Source: Staphylococcus sp. KG4-3 (GTDB lineage Bacteria; Bacillota; Bacilli; Staphylococcales; Staphylococcaceae). From it: a stretch of DNA of 64,000 nucleotides. The stretch is from NCBI RefSeq assembly GCF_033597815.2, contig NZ_CP166245.1:1550001-1614000 (forward strand), given 5' to 3'. Every line of letters begins with the position of its first letter. Within the stretch, counting starts at the first letter, position 1. Under the pieces are notes generated by a model that saw only the letters and a list, made by a program, of their open reading frames with translations, had not been told where the DNA came from and did no database searches. This document shows, piece by piece, positions 40,467 to 51,637 of this stretch. Both the position numbers and the translations under genes were made by a program.

Positions 40467-41591
40467 TTATACATTAAGTAAAAAAGATTCAAACACTAAG
40501 TTTCCGACGACTTTTCCGCGATCAGTCATAGAAATGTAGTCCTCTTGTTCAACAATAAGTCCTTTTTGAGTTAAATCTTTAAGCGACTGCTCATAAACTT
40601 GCTCAACTGTTTGATCAAATTTTTCAAAAAACCTATTTTTACTTACACCTTTATTCATTCTCAAACCTAAGAACATTTCTTCTTCCATTTGTTCTGTTTT
40701 CGTTGGATAAGTTGATTGTAATATAGGTCTTTCATTGCTGTTCACTTTTTTTATATAGTGATTTACAGGATTAACATTACTGTAACGTTCACCATTCACA
40801 TAGCCACTTGCACCTGCACCAAAACCATAATACCCTTCATTTTTCCAATAAACTTTATTGTGTTCCGATTCATGGCCTGTTTTCCCAAAATTTGAAATTT
40901 CATATTGATGCAAATCAGACTTATTCATTCTCTCAATTAGATACTCGTACATTTCTTCACCAATATCTTCATTTGGAATTTTCAACTTACCTTTTTTATA
41001 CATATTATAAAATTGTGTTTTAGGTTCCAATATAAGTCCATAACTTGAAATATGATCAATATCCATGCTCAATGCCTTTTCTAAACTATCCTTAAAATCT
41101 TCTAACGTTTGTTGTGGTAAATGGTACATCAAATCTAAACTTATAGAAGGGATGCCTACTGCACGCGCGTTAGTGACAGCTTGATATATATCAGTAGTAT
41201 GATGTGTCCTACCTAATATTTTTAAAAGTTCAGGTTTAAACGTTTGTACGCCCATTGACAATCTATTTACACCAAAATCTTTTAATAATCGAACTTTTTC
41301 AATTGTCAATTCATCTGGATTAGCTTCAAAACTAAACTCACCTTTAATTTTAAACGTATCAGTAATTGCAATTAGTAATCGCTTCAGTTGTTCATAACTT
41401 AATGCTGTTGGTGTTCCGCCGCCTACAAACACAGTTTCTAAAACTCTAACTTCGCTATCGCACATCTCTTTAATTAAGCAATCTAAATATTCATCTACTG
41501 GTTGATTGTGTATAAAATATTTATTGAAATCACAATATGTACATATTCTTACACAAAATGGAATATGGATATATGCACTTTTCACTTCCAT
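40467..41591 (-). CDS. hemW: HemW-like radical SAM protein (heme chaperone)
   Basis: A 374-aa radical SAM protein with the cluster motif CVRICTYC (C-x3-C-x2-C) at about 13-20 and the HemN C-terminal domain. The extended cluster motif and lack of the HemN N-terminal region indicate HemW, a heme-trafficking protein, rather than coproporphyrinogen dehydrogenase. It follows lepA, the usual staphylococcal order. Confidence 0.92.
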   Translation of the reverse strand: MEVKSAYIHIPFCVRICTYCDFNKYFIHNQPVDEYLDCLIKEMCDSEVRVLETVFVGGGTPTALSYEQLKRLLIAITDTFKIKGEFSFEANPDELTIEKVRLLKDFGVNRLSMGVQTFKPELLKILGRTHHTTDIYQAVTNARAVGIPSISLDLMYHLPQQTLEDFKDSLEKALSMDIDHISSYGLILEPKTQFYNMYKKGKLKIPNEDIGEEMYEYLIERMNKSDLHQYEISNFGKTGHESEHNKVYWKNEGYYGFGAGASGYVNGERYSNVNPVNHYIKKVNSNERPILQSTYPTKTEQMEEEMFLGLRMNKGVSKNRFFEKFDQTVEQVYEQSLKDLTQKGLIVEQEDYISMTDRGKVVGNLVFESFLLNV

Positions 41592-41639
41592 ATTGCGTGC
41601 ACCTTCTTTCGTTTATTAAAGACTTAGAATCATCATAAA

Positions 41640-41677
41640 AAACTGGGCCATAAATCTTTTGGATTTAAGGCCCCAAT
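41640..41677 (-). terminator. Terminator of lepA
   Basis: On the minus strand GGGCC-T-TAAATC, loop CAAAA, GATTTA-T-GGCCC then AGTTTTTT. A stem of 11 pairs with one mismatch, 13 bp beyond the lepA stop. Confidence 0.8.
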
Positions 41678-41689
41678 TTTTAATTTATA

Positions 41690-43513
41690 TTAATCTTCAT
41701 CCATCTTAAGTACAGCTAAGAAAGCGTCTTGAGGGATTTCAACATTACCTACTGCTTTCATTTTAGCTTTACCAGCTTTTTGTTTTTCTAAAAGTTTTCT
41801 CTTACGAGTAATGTCGCCACCATAACATTTAGACAAAACATTTTTACCCATTGATTTAATATTCGTTCTTGCTACGATTTTTTGTCCTACAGCTGCTTGT
41901 ACAGGAACTTCGAACTGTTGTCTAGGTATCAGCGTTTTAAGTTTCTCGACTAAAGCTTTTCCTCGGTCATATGCAAATTCTTTATGCACGATAAAGCTTA
42001 AAGCATCTACTTTCTCACCATTTAACAAGATATCCATCTTCACTAAATCACTTTCTTTATTATCGATAAATTCATAATCGAATGAAGCATACCCCTTAGT
42101 ATTAGATTTTAACTGATCAAAGAAATCGAACACTACTTCTGATAATGGGATCTCATAAATAATATTCACACGAATATCATCCATATATTCCATATTTATA
42201 AATTGACCACGTTTGCGTTGGCATAACTCCATTACTGCACCTACATAGTCATTAGGAACCATCATAGTCGCGCGCACAAATGGCTCGTATATTGTTTCTA
42301 TCTTATCTCTATCAGGCATGTTCGCAGGATTATCCACCGTTACTTCATCGCCTGTTTTTAAGATGCATTCATAAATAACTGAAGGCGCTGTGGCAATAAG
42401 TTCTATTCCAAATTCACGCTCAATACGTTCTTGGATAATTTCCATATGCAACATACCTAAGAAACCTGTGCGATAACCAAAACCTAAAGCTTGTGATGAT
42501 TCAGGCTCAAATTCTAACGAAGCGTCATTTAATTGTAATTTTTCTAGTGCTTCTCTTAAATCATTATAATCTTTGTTATCAATTGGGAATAGACCACAGA
42601 AGACCATTGGATTCATTTTCTTATAACCTTGTAATGGTTCAGCCGCTGGTCTATCGGCATGGGTAATTGTGTCCCCTACACGTGAATCATCTACATTTTT
42701 AATGCTAGCAATGATATAACCAACATCACCGACAGTCAATTCATCAACTTGTAATTGTTTTGGTGTATTGATACCAACTTCAGTCACTTCGAATTCTTTG
42801 CCAGTTGCCATCATTTTAATACGATCGCCTGCTTTTACAATACCTTCCACCACCCTGATAGAAGATATAACTCCTCTATATGGATCATATTCTGAATCGA
42901 ATATAAGTGCTTTTAAAGGTTCTTCTGGGTCACCTTCAGGCGGTGGTACTACTTCAACGATTTTCTCTAAGATATCTTCAATACCAATATTTGATTTTGC
43001 ACTTGCCAGTACTACATCATCTTTATCGATACCGATAACGTCTTCTAATTCTTGTTTCACTCGTTCGGGTTCTGCCGCTGGCAAATCTATTTTATTGATA
43101 ACTGGTAATAATTCTAAATCATTATCAAGTGCTAAATACACATTAGCTAAAGTTTGTGCCTCTATACCTTGTGCCGCATCCACAACTAATATAGCACCTT
43201 CACATGCAGCAAGTGATCTAGACACCTCATAAGTAAAATCGACATGCCCTGGTGTATCGATTAAGTGGAACGTATATGTTTCCCCATCTTTAGCATCATA
43301 TTTTAAACGTACTGCATTTAATTTAATTGTTATACCGCGTTCTCTTTCTAAATCCATAGAATCCAATAATTGAGACTGCATGTCTCTAGTCTCGACTGAT
43401 TTTGTATTTTCTAAAATTCTATCAGCTAATGTAGATTTACCATGGTCTATATGTGCGATAATGGAAAAGTTTCTAATATTTTTACGTCGATTATAGCGTT
43501 CTTGTTTATCCAT
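41690..43513 (-). CDS. lepA: Elongation factor 4 (LepA)
   Basis: A 607-aa translational GTPase: G1 AHIDHGKST near 19, G3 DTPGHVDF near 88, G4 NKIDLP near 142, and the LepA-specific C-terminal domain with [18 protein letters not shown] near 560-577. It acts on stalled or mis-translocated ribosomes and in 30S maturation. RBS GAAGGA. It starts the lepA-hemW unit. Confidence 0.97.
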   Translation of the reverse strand: MDKQERYNRRKNIRNFSIIAHIDHGKSTLADRILENTKSVETRDMQSQLLDSMDLERERGITIKLNAVRLKYDAKDGETYTFHLIDTPGHVDFTYEVSRSLAACEGAILVVDAAQGIEAQTLANVYLALDNDLELLPVINKIDLPAAEPERVKQELEDVIGIDKDDVVLASAKSNIGIEDILEKIVEVVPPPEGDPEEPLKALIFDSEYDPYRGVISSIRVVEGIVKAGDRIKMMATGKEFEVTEVGINTPKQLQVDELTVGDVGYIIASIKNVDDSRVGDTITHADRPAAEPLQGYKKMNPMVFCGLFPIDNKDYNDLREALEKLQLNDASLEFEPESSQALGFGYRTGFLGMLHMEIIQERIEREFGIELIATAPSVIYECILKTGDEVTVDNPANMPDRDKIETIYEPFVRATMMVPNDYVGAVMELCQRKRGQFINMEYMDDIRVNIIYEIPLSEVVFDFFDQLKSNTKGYASFDYEFIDNKESDLVKMDILLNGEKVDALSFIVHKEFAYDRGKALVEKLKTLIPRQQFEVPVQAAVGQKIVARTNIKSMGKNVLSKCYGGDITRKRKLLEKQKAGKAKMKAVGNVEIPQDAFLAVLKMDED

Positions 43514-43833
43514 GTATTATCCTTCTCACTTTCATAATTCTAGCCCGTAATATGTATGACATTCTTTGATATAATAACGTTTTTAATAGTTAATTGCAAA
43601 CTTGCAAAGTATTTTAACAGTAATACTCATTAAGTCATAACATTTTAAAGAGATTTTGAATTGAACTTTTGTGTTACTTTTTTATCTTTCTATAGTAGAT
43701 TGTATCATTTATATCTCTTTTACGCGCCTTAGATAAATAAATGATTGCAGAAAGTTGCTTGTTTTGATAAAATATTTCTTGTTGTAATCAAATTAACTTT
43801 GATAGCGAAGATCACTTTTAGGAGGTGACACAC
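43514..43833 (+). promoter_or_regulatory. lepA-rpsT divergent region with rpsT promoter
   Basis: Most of the 320 bp is AT-rich spacer. TTGCAG (43745-43750), a 17-bp spacer and TAAAAT (43768-43773) form a good SigA promoter for rpsT, giving a leader of about 55 nt. No obvious lepA promoter was identified and no small gene was seen. Confidence 0.6.
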
Positions 43834-44085
43834 ATGCCAAACATTAAATCTGCAATTAAACGTGTTAACACAACACATACTGCTGAAGCTCGTAATATTT
43901 CTCAAAAAAATGAAATGCGTACAGCAGTTAAGAGAGCTCATTCAGCTATAGAAGCTGGTGCTGATAACAAAGCTGACTTAGTGAGCTTTGCTTTGAAAAA
44001 AGTAGATAAAGCTGCACAACGCAACTTAATCCACACTAACAAAGCTGCTCGTATCAAGTCTTCATTAATGACAGCTGCTAAATAA
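43834..44085 (+). CDS. rpsT: Small-subunit ribosomal protein S20
   Basis: An 83-aa basic protein starting MPNIKSAIKRVNTTHTAEARN, with the S20 core KNEMRTAVKRAHSAI and VDKAAQRNLIHTNKAARIKS. AGGAGGTG lies 6 bp before ATG 43834. It is monocistronic with its own promoter and terminator, divergent from lepA and convergent with holA. Confidence 0.97.
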   Translation: MPNIKSAIKRVNTTHTAEARNISQKNEMRTAVKRAHSAIEAGADNKADLVSFALKKVDKAAQRNLIHTNKAARIKSSLMTAAK

Positions 44086-44121
44086 TAAACAGATTCAAGC
44101 AACTGCTCGAGTCTACTAATC

Positions 44122-44165
44122 AAACAAACCTTAGGTGATAGTTCGCCTAAGGTTTGTTTATTTAT
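44122..44165 (+). terminator. Terminator of rpsT
   Basis: AAACAAACCTTAGG and CCTAAGGTTTGTTT form a perfect 14-bp stem, followed by ATTTATATTT. Confidence 0.85.
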
Positions 44166-44337
44166 ATTTGTATAATTATTTTTAAAATAGCAGTCACCCT
44201 TCATCAATTAATTTATTCAAGATAATATATACCACCTTGGTTTAATTTATATATCATAATCTTTTTAGTGTGACCAGTCTTGCAAACTTATCTTTCAAAA
44301 ACTCATCAAACATCTATCTCTTGGTATTTGCTTATTA

Positions 44338-44377
44338 AACAAAAAGACTGTCGACAATATAAAAGTATTATCAACAG
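44338..44377 (-). terminator. Terminator of the comE/holA side
   Basis: On the minus strand CTGTTGATAATA pairs with TATTGTCGACAG (12 bp, two G-U pairs) and is followed by TCTTTTTGTTT. It lies some 160 bp past holA. The rest of 44166-44534 holds nothing recognizable. Confidence 0.65.
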
Positions 44378-44534
44378 CCAAATTCTATGGACAAATTCAA
44401 TATATCATTTAGATTTAACATAAAATGATACTATTTAAAAATCCAAAATCAATTAGTTAAAAATCCACTAGAAAAACTATTTTAATACTGTCAAATCTCA
44501 CTTCATTAAGTTAATCGTGACTATTTGTATATAA

Positions 44535-45509
44535 TTAAAGTGACAATATAAACAGTTCTAAAATCAATTGTTTATCCATATATGATGACTTCAATTTATA
44601 ATCTGTTTCTGCACATGTATCAATTATGTTTAATAACTTCTCTAATTGATAATTTCTTGATTGGTTCAAAGCTAATTTAACACGGTATGGATGTACATTG
44701 ATTGTTTTAGCTATTTGTTGGCCGCTGTAGCCTTTTTGACCTAATATTTTACATTGATAAAATAAGCGATAATTACTTGTAATTAATGCTAATAATTTAA
44801 TTGGTTCTTCTTTCATTGCTATCAAGTCTTTGACCAATTGTATAGCTTGGGATTTTTTATTTTTCTGAATATAATCAGTTAATAAAAAGACATTTTGTTC
44901 TAAACTTCTATTAACAATTTGATGGACATCTTGCTTATTAATCGTAGCCCTATCACCTAAAAATAGTATTACTTTTTCAAGTTCTTGTTTTACAATATTA
45001 AAATTAATACCCGTAAGTTCTAAAAATAAGTCTAACGCATCTTGTTTTATATCTTTGTAATTTTCGTGAAGTTCATTTTTCATCCATTTTTTTATCTCTT
45101 CTTCGGTCATTTGTTCAATTTTGATTAAATTAGCGTGTTTCTTTAAAGTTTTAACTAACTTTTTTCTTTCATCTAATTTTGATTGATAGACTTCAAATAT
45201 TATTAAAGTTTCCCCATCATATTTTTCAATAAATTCAATTAGTTGATCAGTATTATGATTTAGGTCTTTTGGCGCTTTTTCGCCTGTAAATACATATGCA
45301 TTTTGAACTAATACTGCTTTTTTGTCAGAAAAAAATGGTAAGGTTAGTGTTTCTTCAATTATAGGAGATAAATCACTTTCATATAAATTATATTTAACAA
45401 AGTTAAAATCATCTTTAGGGGCATTCAAGTAACGGTTAATGACCTCAGCTGACTTTTTTTCAATAAGTTCAGGTACTTCACCGTAAATTGTAATTATCTT
45501 ATCGCTCAT
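44535..45509 (-). CDS. holA: DNA polymerase III delta subunit
   Basis: A 324-aa HolA: N-terminal AAA+-like region without a functional Walker A (IITIYGEVPELIEKK, then VLVQNAYVFTGEK) and the helical collar domain (LELTGINFNIVKQELEKVIL in part). It is the clamp-opening subunit of the clamp loader. ATG at 45509 is chosen for AAAGGGTG 7 bp upstream. It lies just after comEC, the standard Firmicute order. Confidence 0.93.
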   Translation of the reverse strand: MSDKIITIYGEVPELIEKKSAEVINRYLNAPKDDFNFVKYNLYESDLSPIIEETLTLPFFSDKKAVLVQNAYVFTGEKAPKDLNHNTDQLIEFIEKYDGETLIIFEVYQSKLDERKKLVKTLKKHANLIKIEQMTEEEIKKWMKNELHENYKDIKQDALDLFLELTGINFNIVKQELEKVILFLGDRATINKQDVHQIVNRSLEQNVFLLTDYIQKNKKSQAIQLVKDLIAMKEEPIKLLALITSNYRLFYQCKILGQKGYSGQQIAKTINVHPYRVKLALNQSRNYQLEKLLNIIDTCAETDYKLKSSYMDKQLILELFILSL

Positions 45510-45581
45510 CTTTAGCACCCTTTCATCACTATTACGCATTTAATTATTATAGCATGGAGAAGTTGATCTCTCTACATAAAA

Positions 45582-47804
45582 TCATTGGTTCATTTCGGTA
45601 TTTATAGTTAATTGGGAATTTAATTTTATAGTTACCTCTCCATACTCATTTGATTGGAAAACTTGAGCACCTAACCTTTTTAATTTAGTTATAACTTCTT
45701 GATTCGGTAGATGGTACCGATTTGTCTTACCTACAGAAACAAGACAAATTGTTGGTTGTATTTTTTGTAAAAATTCATTGCTAGTACTTGTTTTGCTTCC
45801 ATGATGACCCACTTTTAGTATATCTATCTTTGACAATTTAAAATTACGCAAAAGTATTTGTTCATTATTAGTGGTAGCATCTCCCATAAACAACATTTTA
45901 ATCTTATTATATTCTATAAAAGTTACAATAGAATGTTCATTTAAATCCTGTGAATACTTAATTGTTGTATCAAGTAAAGTAATATTTGCTTTACCTAAGT
46001 TAAATTGTTGTATGTTTTTAAAATCAATTAGCTTTATATGATTTCTCTCACTTTGGTGGATTAAAGTCTTTAATTTATTCATATTAAAACTCGTTGTATT
46101 AATGATTATATTTTTTATCTTGAACTTAGTTATTAAGTAACTTAATTCACCTATATGATCCACGTGGGGATGTGAAATAATAATATAATCTAAAGATGTT
46201 AGACCGTGCTTTTTAAGTGTAGGTATTATATGATATTTAGCAATATTATGATTTCCTTTCATTGCTGAATCCCTAGCTGAGTACATCGATGTGCCACCAG
46301 TATCAATAAGTATGCTTTCTCGTTCATTTGTTTCGAATAGAAATGCATCTCCTTGATTCACATTTAACATTGTTAATTTATAAGAATCATCATGAGGAAT
46401 GATTGTAGAAATGATATACAAAATAAGCACAGTTATGATAAAACATACATAATATTTATGAACTAAAAAAACTAATGCTATAAAAACTGTAACAAAAGTT
46501 AAAGTAATAAATATTTCATTAAGTTCAGGTACATGCCATTTATAAATGTTCATGTGTATGAATAGATTGATAACTACATCATGAAACGTCATTAATAAAT
46601 TTAGTGGTGTGCTAAGAAAGCTTAGTTCTAGGGGAAAATGTAAGAGGATAACGATGAAAATAACAAATGGAAATAGTATAAATGTATAAAAAGGTACAAA
46701 AAATAGGTTAGTTATAATACCAATCCATTGAATATGATTAAAATAAATAGCACTTATAATAAATGAACCCAGTTGCGCAATTAAAGATAGATAGAAAATA
46801 TTTTTTATCAAATGAGCTTTTTCTAATATTGGAAGAGCAAACAAAATAAAAAATGTGATAAGAAAAGAAAATTGAAAGCCTAAATGATAGATAAAAGGTG
46901 GATGAAGCGAAGTCATAAAAATAAATGATAGTGATAGTAAATTAAGCGTATTTTTTGCAATTGATTTAGATAATATAATTAACAAGAGACAAGTTATAGT
47001 TGCTCTTATAGCACTTGGAGCTAAATCTATATAAAAAACATATAATGGTAAAATAACGCAAATAACTATTTTAATGATAACGATTGGGCATTTCATATGG
47101 TTTAACAAAAAATATAATATGCTTGTTAATGTACCTATATGCATTCCACTAATGGCTAATAGATGATATATCCCAATTTCTTTATATTTATCAATGTCGT
47201 CTTTACTAATTTCTGATACGTCACCACTTATAAGTGCAAAAACCTTACCCGTAGATTCTATGTGTAAATGCTTAAGTCGTTCTAATACGTACTGTTTGTG
47301 ATAATCTAAAATATATGAATAATCGCTTTTGGATTTATAACAACTATTAAAATCAATATTATTTATAAAAAGTGATAATTGGCTATACGGGTGATTGTTG
47401 TACGACTTAAATATGGCATCAATTTTGCAATTTTGCCAAACAATTTTTGATTGTACTGCCCTAGCATTTTCACTTTTTATTTGATAATAATATTTAAAAG
47501 TACGCTTTCCTATTTTGACGTTTCCAGTTAATTTTTTATTGTTCAAATTTGGCTTGTTTATAAAATAAGCTTGAGTATGCACAGTTTGTTTCGTTAAAAA
47601 GTTATGTTGTTCAACTGTCACTTTTAAATGATATTGAAAATAAATATTAGATAATATTGATATTAATATAATGAATAGCATTTGAAACCATCTTAATCTT
47701 TTTCTAATACCTATCACCATTATGATTAAAAAGATCAGCATCGACAATGATTTGACATGTAGCCATAAAATACCAACTAAATATGCTAATGCATAAAAAA
47801 TCAA
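45582..47804 (-). CDS. comEC: ComEC, DNA-uptake channel
   Basis: A 740-aa protein with an N-terminal membrane and OB region, the Competence domain (about 200-440: LLAISGMHIG, then many hydrophobic helices) and a C-terminal MBL-fold domain with SHPHVDHIG near 540. It forms the cytoplasmic-membrane channel for single-stranded transforming DNA, and the MBL domain may degrade the other strand. It begins with a TTG 4 bp after comEB without a clear RBS, so translational coupling is likely. All domains look intact. Confidence 0.94.
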   Translation of the reverse strand: MIFYALAYLVGILWLHVKSLSMLIFLIIMVIGIRKRLRWFQMLFIILISILSNIYFQYHLKVTVEQHNFLTKQTVHTQAYFINKPNLNNKKLTGNVKIGKRTFKYYYQIKSENARAVQSKIVWQNCKIDAIFKSYNNHPYSQLSLFINNIDFNSCYKSKSDYSYILDYHKQYVLERLKHLHIESTGKVFALISGDVSEISKDDIDKYKEIGIYHLLAISGMHIGTLTSILYFLLNHMKCPIVIIKIVICVILPLYVFYIDLAPSAIRATITCLLLIILSKSIAKNTLNLLSLSFIFMTSLHPPFIYHLGFQFSFLITFFILFALPILEKAHLIKNIFYLSLIAQLGSFIISAIYFNHIQWIGIITNLFFVPFYTFILFPFVIFIVILLHFPLELSFLSTPLNLLMTFHDVVINLFIHMNIYKWHVPELNEIFITLTFVTVFIALVFLVHKYYVCFIITVLILYIISTIIPHDDSYKLTMLNVNQGDAFLFETNERESILIDTGGTSMYSARDSAMKGNHNIAKYHIIPTLKKHGLTSLDYIIISHPHVDHIGELSYLITKFKIKNIIINTTSFNMNKLKTLIHQSERNHIKLIDFKNIQQFNLGKANITLLDTTIKYSQDLNEHSIVTFIEYNKIKMLFMGDATTNNEQILLRNFKLSKIDILKVGHHGSKTSTSNEFLQKIQPTICLVSVGKTNRYHLPNQEVITKLKRLGAQVFQSNEYGEVTIKLNSQLTINTEMNQ

Positions 47805-47808
47805 AAAG

Positions 47809-48270
47809 TTATTGATTCATTAAGTATTGTGCTACATGTTCTTGATTGAAAGGGATTTTCGTGTGTTCAATACCTGATTGATCTAATAATTTCAACGCAT
47901 AATCGTGATTGTGATAATCTTCAGCGTAATAAATTGTTTTAATTCCTGCTTGTATAATTGACTTCGTACAATTCAAACAAGGAAAATGAGTAACATAAAT
48001 TGTTGCACCATCAGTAGATACTCCCTGTTTAGCACACTGTAATAAGGCATTCATTTCAGCATGTATAGTCCGTATACAGTGACCATCTTCTAATAAACAA
48101 CCTTCATCAATGCAATGAACCTCACCTGATACAGACCCGTTGTATCCTCCAGCTATAATTCTATTATCCTTTACAACAGTAGCGCCTACTGACAAGCGTT
48201 GACACGTAGAGCGTAATGCCAATAAATGACTTTGTGCCATAAAATATTCTTCCCATTTAATGCGATCCAT
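47809..48270 (-). CDS. comEB: ComEB, dCMP deaminase family protein
   Basis: A 153-aa zinc deaminase: HAEMNALLQCAKQG near 70 (His and catalytic Glu) and PCLNCTKSI near 98 (the two Cys). dCMP to dUMP activity is known for the family; it is part of comE but not needed for transformation in Bacillus. RBS GGAGG. It lies between comEA and comEC. Confidence 0.93.
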   Translation of the reverse strand: MDRIKWEEYFMAQSHLLALRSTCQRLSVGATVVKDNRIIAGGYNGSVSGEVHCIDEGCLLEDGHCIRTIHAEMNALLQCAKQGVSTDGATIYVTHFPCLNCTKSIIQAGIKTIYYAEDYHNHDYALKLLDQSGIEHTKIPFNQEHVAQYLMNQ

Positions 48271-48354
48271 GATGATAGCCTCCGTCTTTTGATTAAAATA
48301 AAATTTTGATTTAATTATAGGTTAATTTGTATCATTTAAAAATGCAACAAAAAC

Positions 48355-49068
48355 TTAAACTACAAAATAATCACTTATCTTTTCCAGTGTTTTTGACCCT
48401 ATGCCTTTAACTTCTTTCAATTGCTCCACTGATTCAAAATTGCCATGTTGCTCTCTATATTCAATAATAGATTTAGCTTTTGTAGGACCAATACCATTTA
48501 CACTTAACAATTGAGTTTCGCTAGCACTATTTAAGTTTATTTTCCCTTCTTGTCTATCGTTCAATTCAGTTTTCAAAGCTAGCGTTTGGTCTTGTTGATG
48601 GTTATTTGATTTACTTGAATCATTAGTACTTGCGACTGCTGTTTCTCCCTTTTGGGGAATATAAATAACTTTTTGGTCCAACAACTTTTCTGCAAGGTTA
48701 ATCGTTGAAAGATCTGCATTATCCAAAACCTGCGCTTTATCTAATAACTGTTTGACTCTATCTGTAGACTTCATCTCGTAGATATTAGGATGTTTAACCG
48801 CACCTTTTACATCTACAATAATAACTTCATTTTTGGATTTTCTAGGATTTTCTTTACGTTTAATATTGGATTCAGTTTCATTAGATTGAGATTCACTTGC
48901 AGCTTTATTTATAGATACTGTTGAAATTTCGTTCATCTCTTTGTCATCCGTGTGAATAAATTTATTGCCTAAAAAAATAAGTGTTAGTAATAAAACGATT
49001 GAAATAATGCTAAATATAATTTTATATTTGTTAATAATTTCTTTCCATCTTTCCCATTGAAACAACAT
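48355..49068 (-). CDS. comEA: ComEA, DNA receptor
   Basis: A 237-aa protein: a cytoplasmic N-terminus and one membrane anchor at about 17-38, a Ser/Asn/Lys-rich linker, an SLBB-like domain (VIIVDVKGAVKHPNIYEM) and a C-terminal helix-hairpin-helix DNA-binding domain (INLNSASETQLLSVNGIG and VKGIGSKTLEKI). It binds incoming double-stranded DNA outside the membrane. ATG at 49068 follows AAGGAGTG by 6 bp. That RBS is one arm of a 14-bp inverted repeat containing the same competence element as in front of comGA. Confidence 0.95.
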   Translation of the reverse strand: MLFQWERWKEIINKYKIIFSIISIVLLLTLIFLGNKFIHTDDKEMNEISTVSINKAASESQSNETESNIKRKENPRKSKNEVIIVDVKGAVKHPNIYEMKSTDRVKQLLDKAQVLDNADLSTINLAEKLLDQKVIYIPQKGETAVASTNDSSKSNNHQQDQTLALKTELNDRQEGKINLNSASETQLLSVNGIGPTKAKSIIEYREQHGNFESVEQLKEVKGIGSKTLEKISDYFVV

Positions 49069-49069
49069 A

Positions 49070-49112
49070 AAAATCACTCCTTTATACAATACACGTACAA
49101 AGGAGTGATTTT
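49070..49112 (-). promoter_or_regulatory. Inverted repeat masking the comEA RBS
   Basis: AAAATCACTCCTTT and AAAGGAGTGATTTT form a perfect 14-bp stem around a 15-nt loop. The 3' arm on the minus strand is the comEA RBS plus TTTTT. In read-through RNA it would hide the RBS and resemble a terminator; RNA started from the element in the loop would lack the 5' arm. Confidence 0.6.
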
Positions 49113-49118
49113 ACTTTT
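49089..49118 (-). promoter_or_regulatory. Candidate SigH (competence) promoter of comEA
   Basis: AAAAGTAA (49118-49111) then, after exactly 13 bp, TACGTGTAT (49097-49089) on the minus strand. It is identical in both blocks and spacing to the element before comGA. The first block overlaps the stop codon of the upstream methyltransferase gene by two to three bases. Confidence 0.6.
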
Positions 49119-49833
49119 ATTTTTTAACAATGAAAAACAAGCGGTGCCCTTCAGCATCATGATTATCAATTTCAAAATCAACAAATGTCTGAATATCCTT
49201 AAAACCTACTTGAGCAAGCATATCCTTGTATTCTGATTCTAGATAGGTACGCTGATAGTGAGATTCATCAAATCGATTATACTTACCATCAGATTGCCTA
49301 ATGAAAAATGACATATCATGCCATACACTTAATGGTTCTTCACCTTTAACAGCTTCCCATCCGAGAAATACATCATCCGATTCATCTATATAACTTTGAT
49401 TATTAAATAAAGTATCCATTTTAAAACTTGTGTGTACATCAAACATAAATACACCATTATTATCTAAATGCTCGAAAACACGTTTGAAAGTAGCAACAAC
49501 ATGCTCTGTCTCTGGTAGATAATTTAATGAATCGCAAAAAATAGTGATAACATCAAATGATGTGTTGAGTTGAAAATCAGTCATATCGCCTTCTAGCCAA
49601 TTAACATGTTCTGATTTTTGTGTTGCTATCGCAAGCATATCGATACTAAGGTCCATCCCAGTCACTTGTTTAAATTCATTAAATAATGACGTTAAGCTGC
49701 CTGTACCGCATCCTATATCTAGGATAGAGCCTTTATTTTCTGCAAAATAATTTACAATCTCTAACCAAGACTCATAAGGTTGATCAAGCGTTAACTGATC
49801 GTAAAACAGGCTCATTTCTTCATATTGAGACAT
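49117..49833 (-). CDS. SAM-dependent methyltransferase (YqeM-like)
   Basis: A 238-aa class I methyltransferase: motif I DIGCGTGSLT near 39-48, FEFKQVTGMDLSIDML-type motif II (GMDLS) and a WLEGDMTDF segment near 78. The substrate is unknown. By position after rsfS and before comEA it matches Bacillus YqeM. Only a weak RBS is seen, so coupling to rsfS is likely. Confidence 0.85.
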   Translation of the reverse strand: MSQYEEMSLFYDQLTLDQPYESWLEIVNYFAENKGSILDIGCGTGSLTSLFNEFKQVTGMDLSIDMLAIATQKSEHVNWLEGDMTDFQLNTSFDVITIFCDSLNYLPETEHVVATFKRVFEHLDNNGVFMFDVHTSFKMDTLFNNQSYIDESDDVFLGWEAVKGEEPLSVWHDMSFFIRQSDGKYNRFDESHYQRTYLESEYKDMLAQVGFKDIQTFVDFEIDNHDAEGHRLFFIVKK

Positions 49834-49835
49834 AA

Positions 49836-50189
49836 TTAATAAACTACCTGTCTATATGATTCTAATGGTGCATCTCTATATAATTTTTCAATATTATAAT
49901 AATCTCTTTCGTCTTTGTGGAAAACGTGTACGACTACATTTGCTAAATCAATAAGAATCCATCTCGCTTCATTAAAGCCTTCCATACGCTTAACTTCAAT
50001 TTCTGCTTCATTAGCTGCGTCTTTAACTGCTCGTGCAATTGATTGAACTTGTTTTTCATTATTTCCGTGACAAACTACGAAATAATCTGTCATATCGCTA
50101 ATACCTTTCATATTTAATGAAATAATATCTTCTGCTTTTTTATTCTCTGTTGCTTCGACAGCTAGCTTTAATAGTTGATCTGATTTCAT
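49836..50189 (-). CDS. rsfS: Ribosomal silencing factor RsfS
   Basis: A 117-aa protein with the family core NMKGISDMTDYFVVCHGNNEKQ, RWILIDLANVVVHVF and DERDYYNIEKLYRDA. It binds L14 and blocks subunit joining in starvation. Its ATG comes just after the yqeK stop, with AAAGGA upstream. Confidence 0.95.
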   Translation of the reverse strand: MKSDQLLKLAVEATENKKAEDIISLNMKGISDMTDYFVVCHGNNEKQVQSIARAVKDAANEAEIEVKRMEGFNEARWILIDLANVVVHVFHKDERDYYNIEKLYRDAPLESYRQVVY

Positions 50190-51626
<1,437 letters not shown>

Positions 51627-51637
51627 AATTAGCTCCT

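Noticed and set aside
43729..43941. Minus-strand frame over the rpsT promoter and start.
   Set aside because: Overlaps a clear ribosomal protein gene and its promoter; no RBS.
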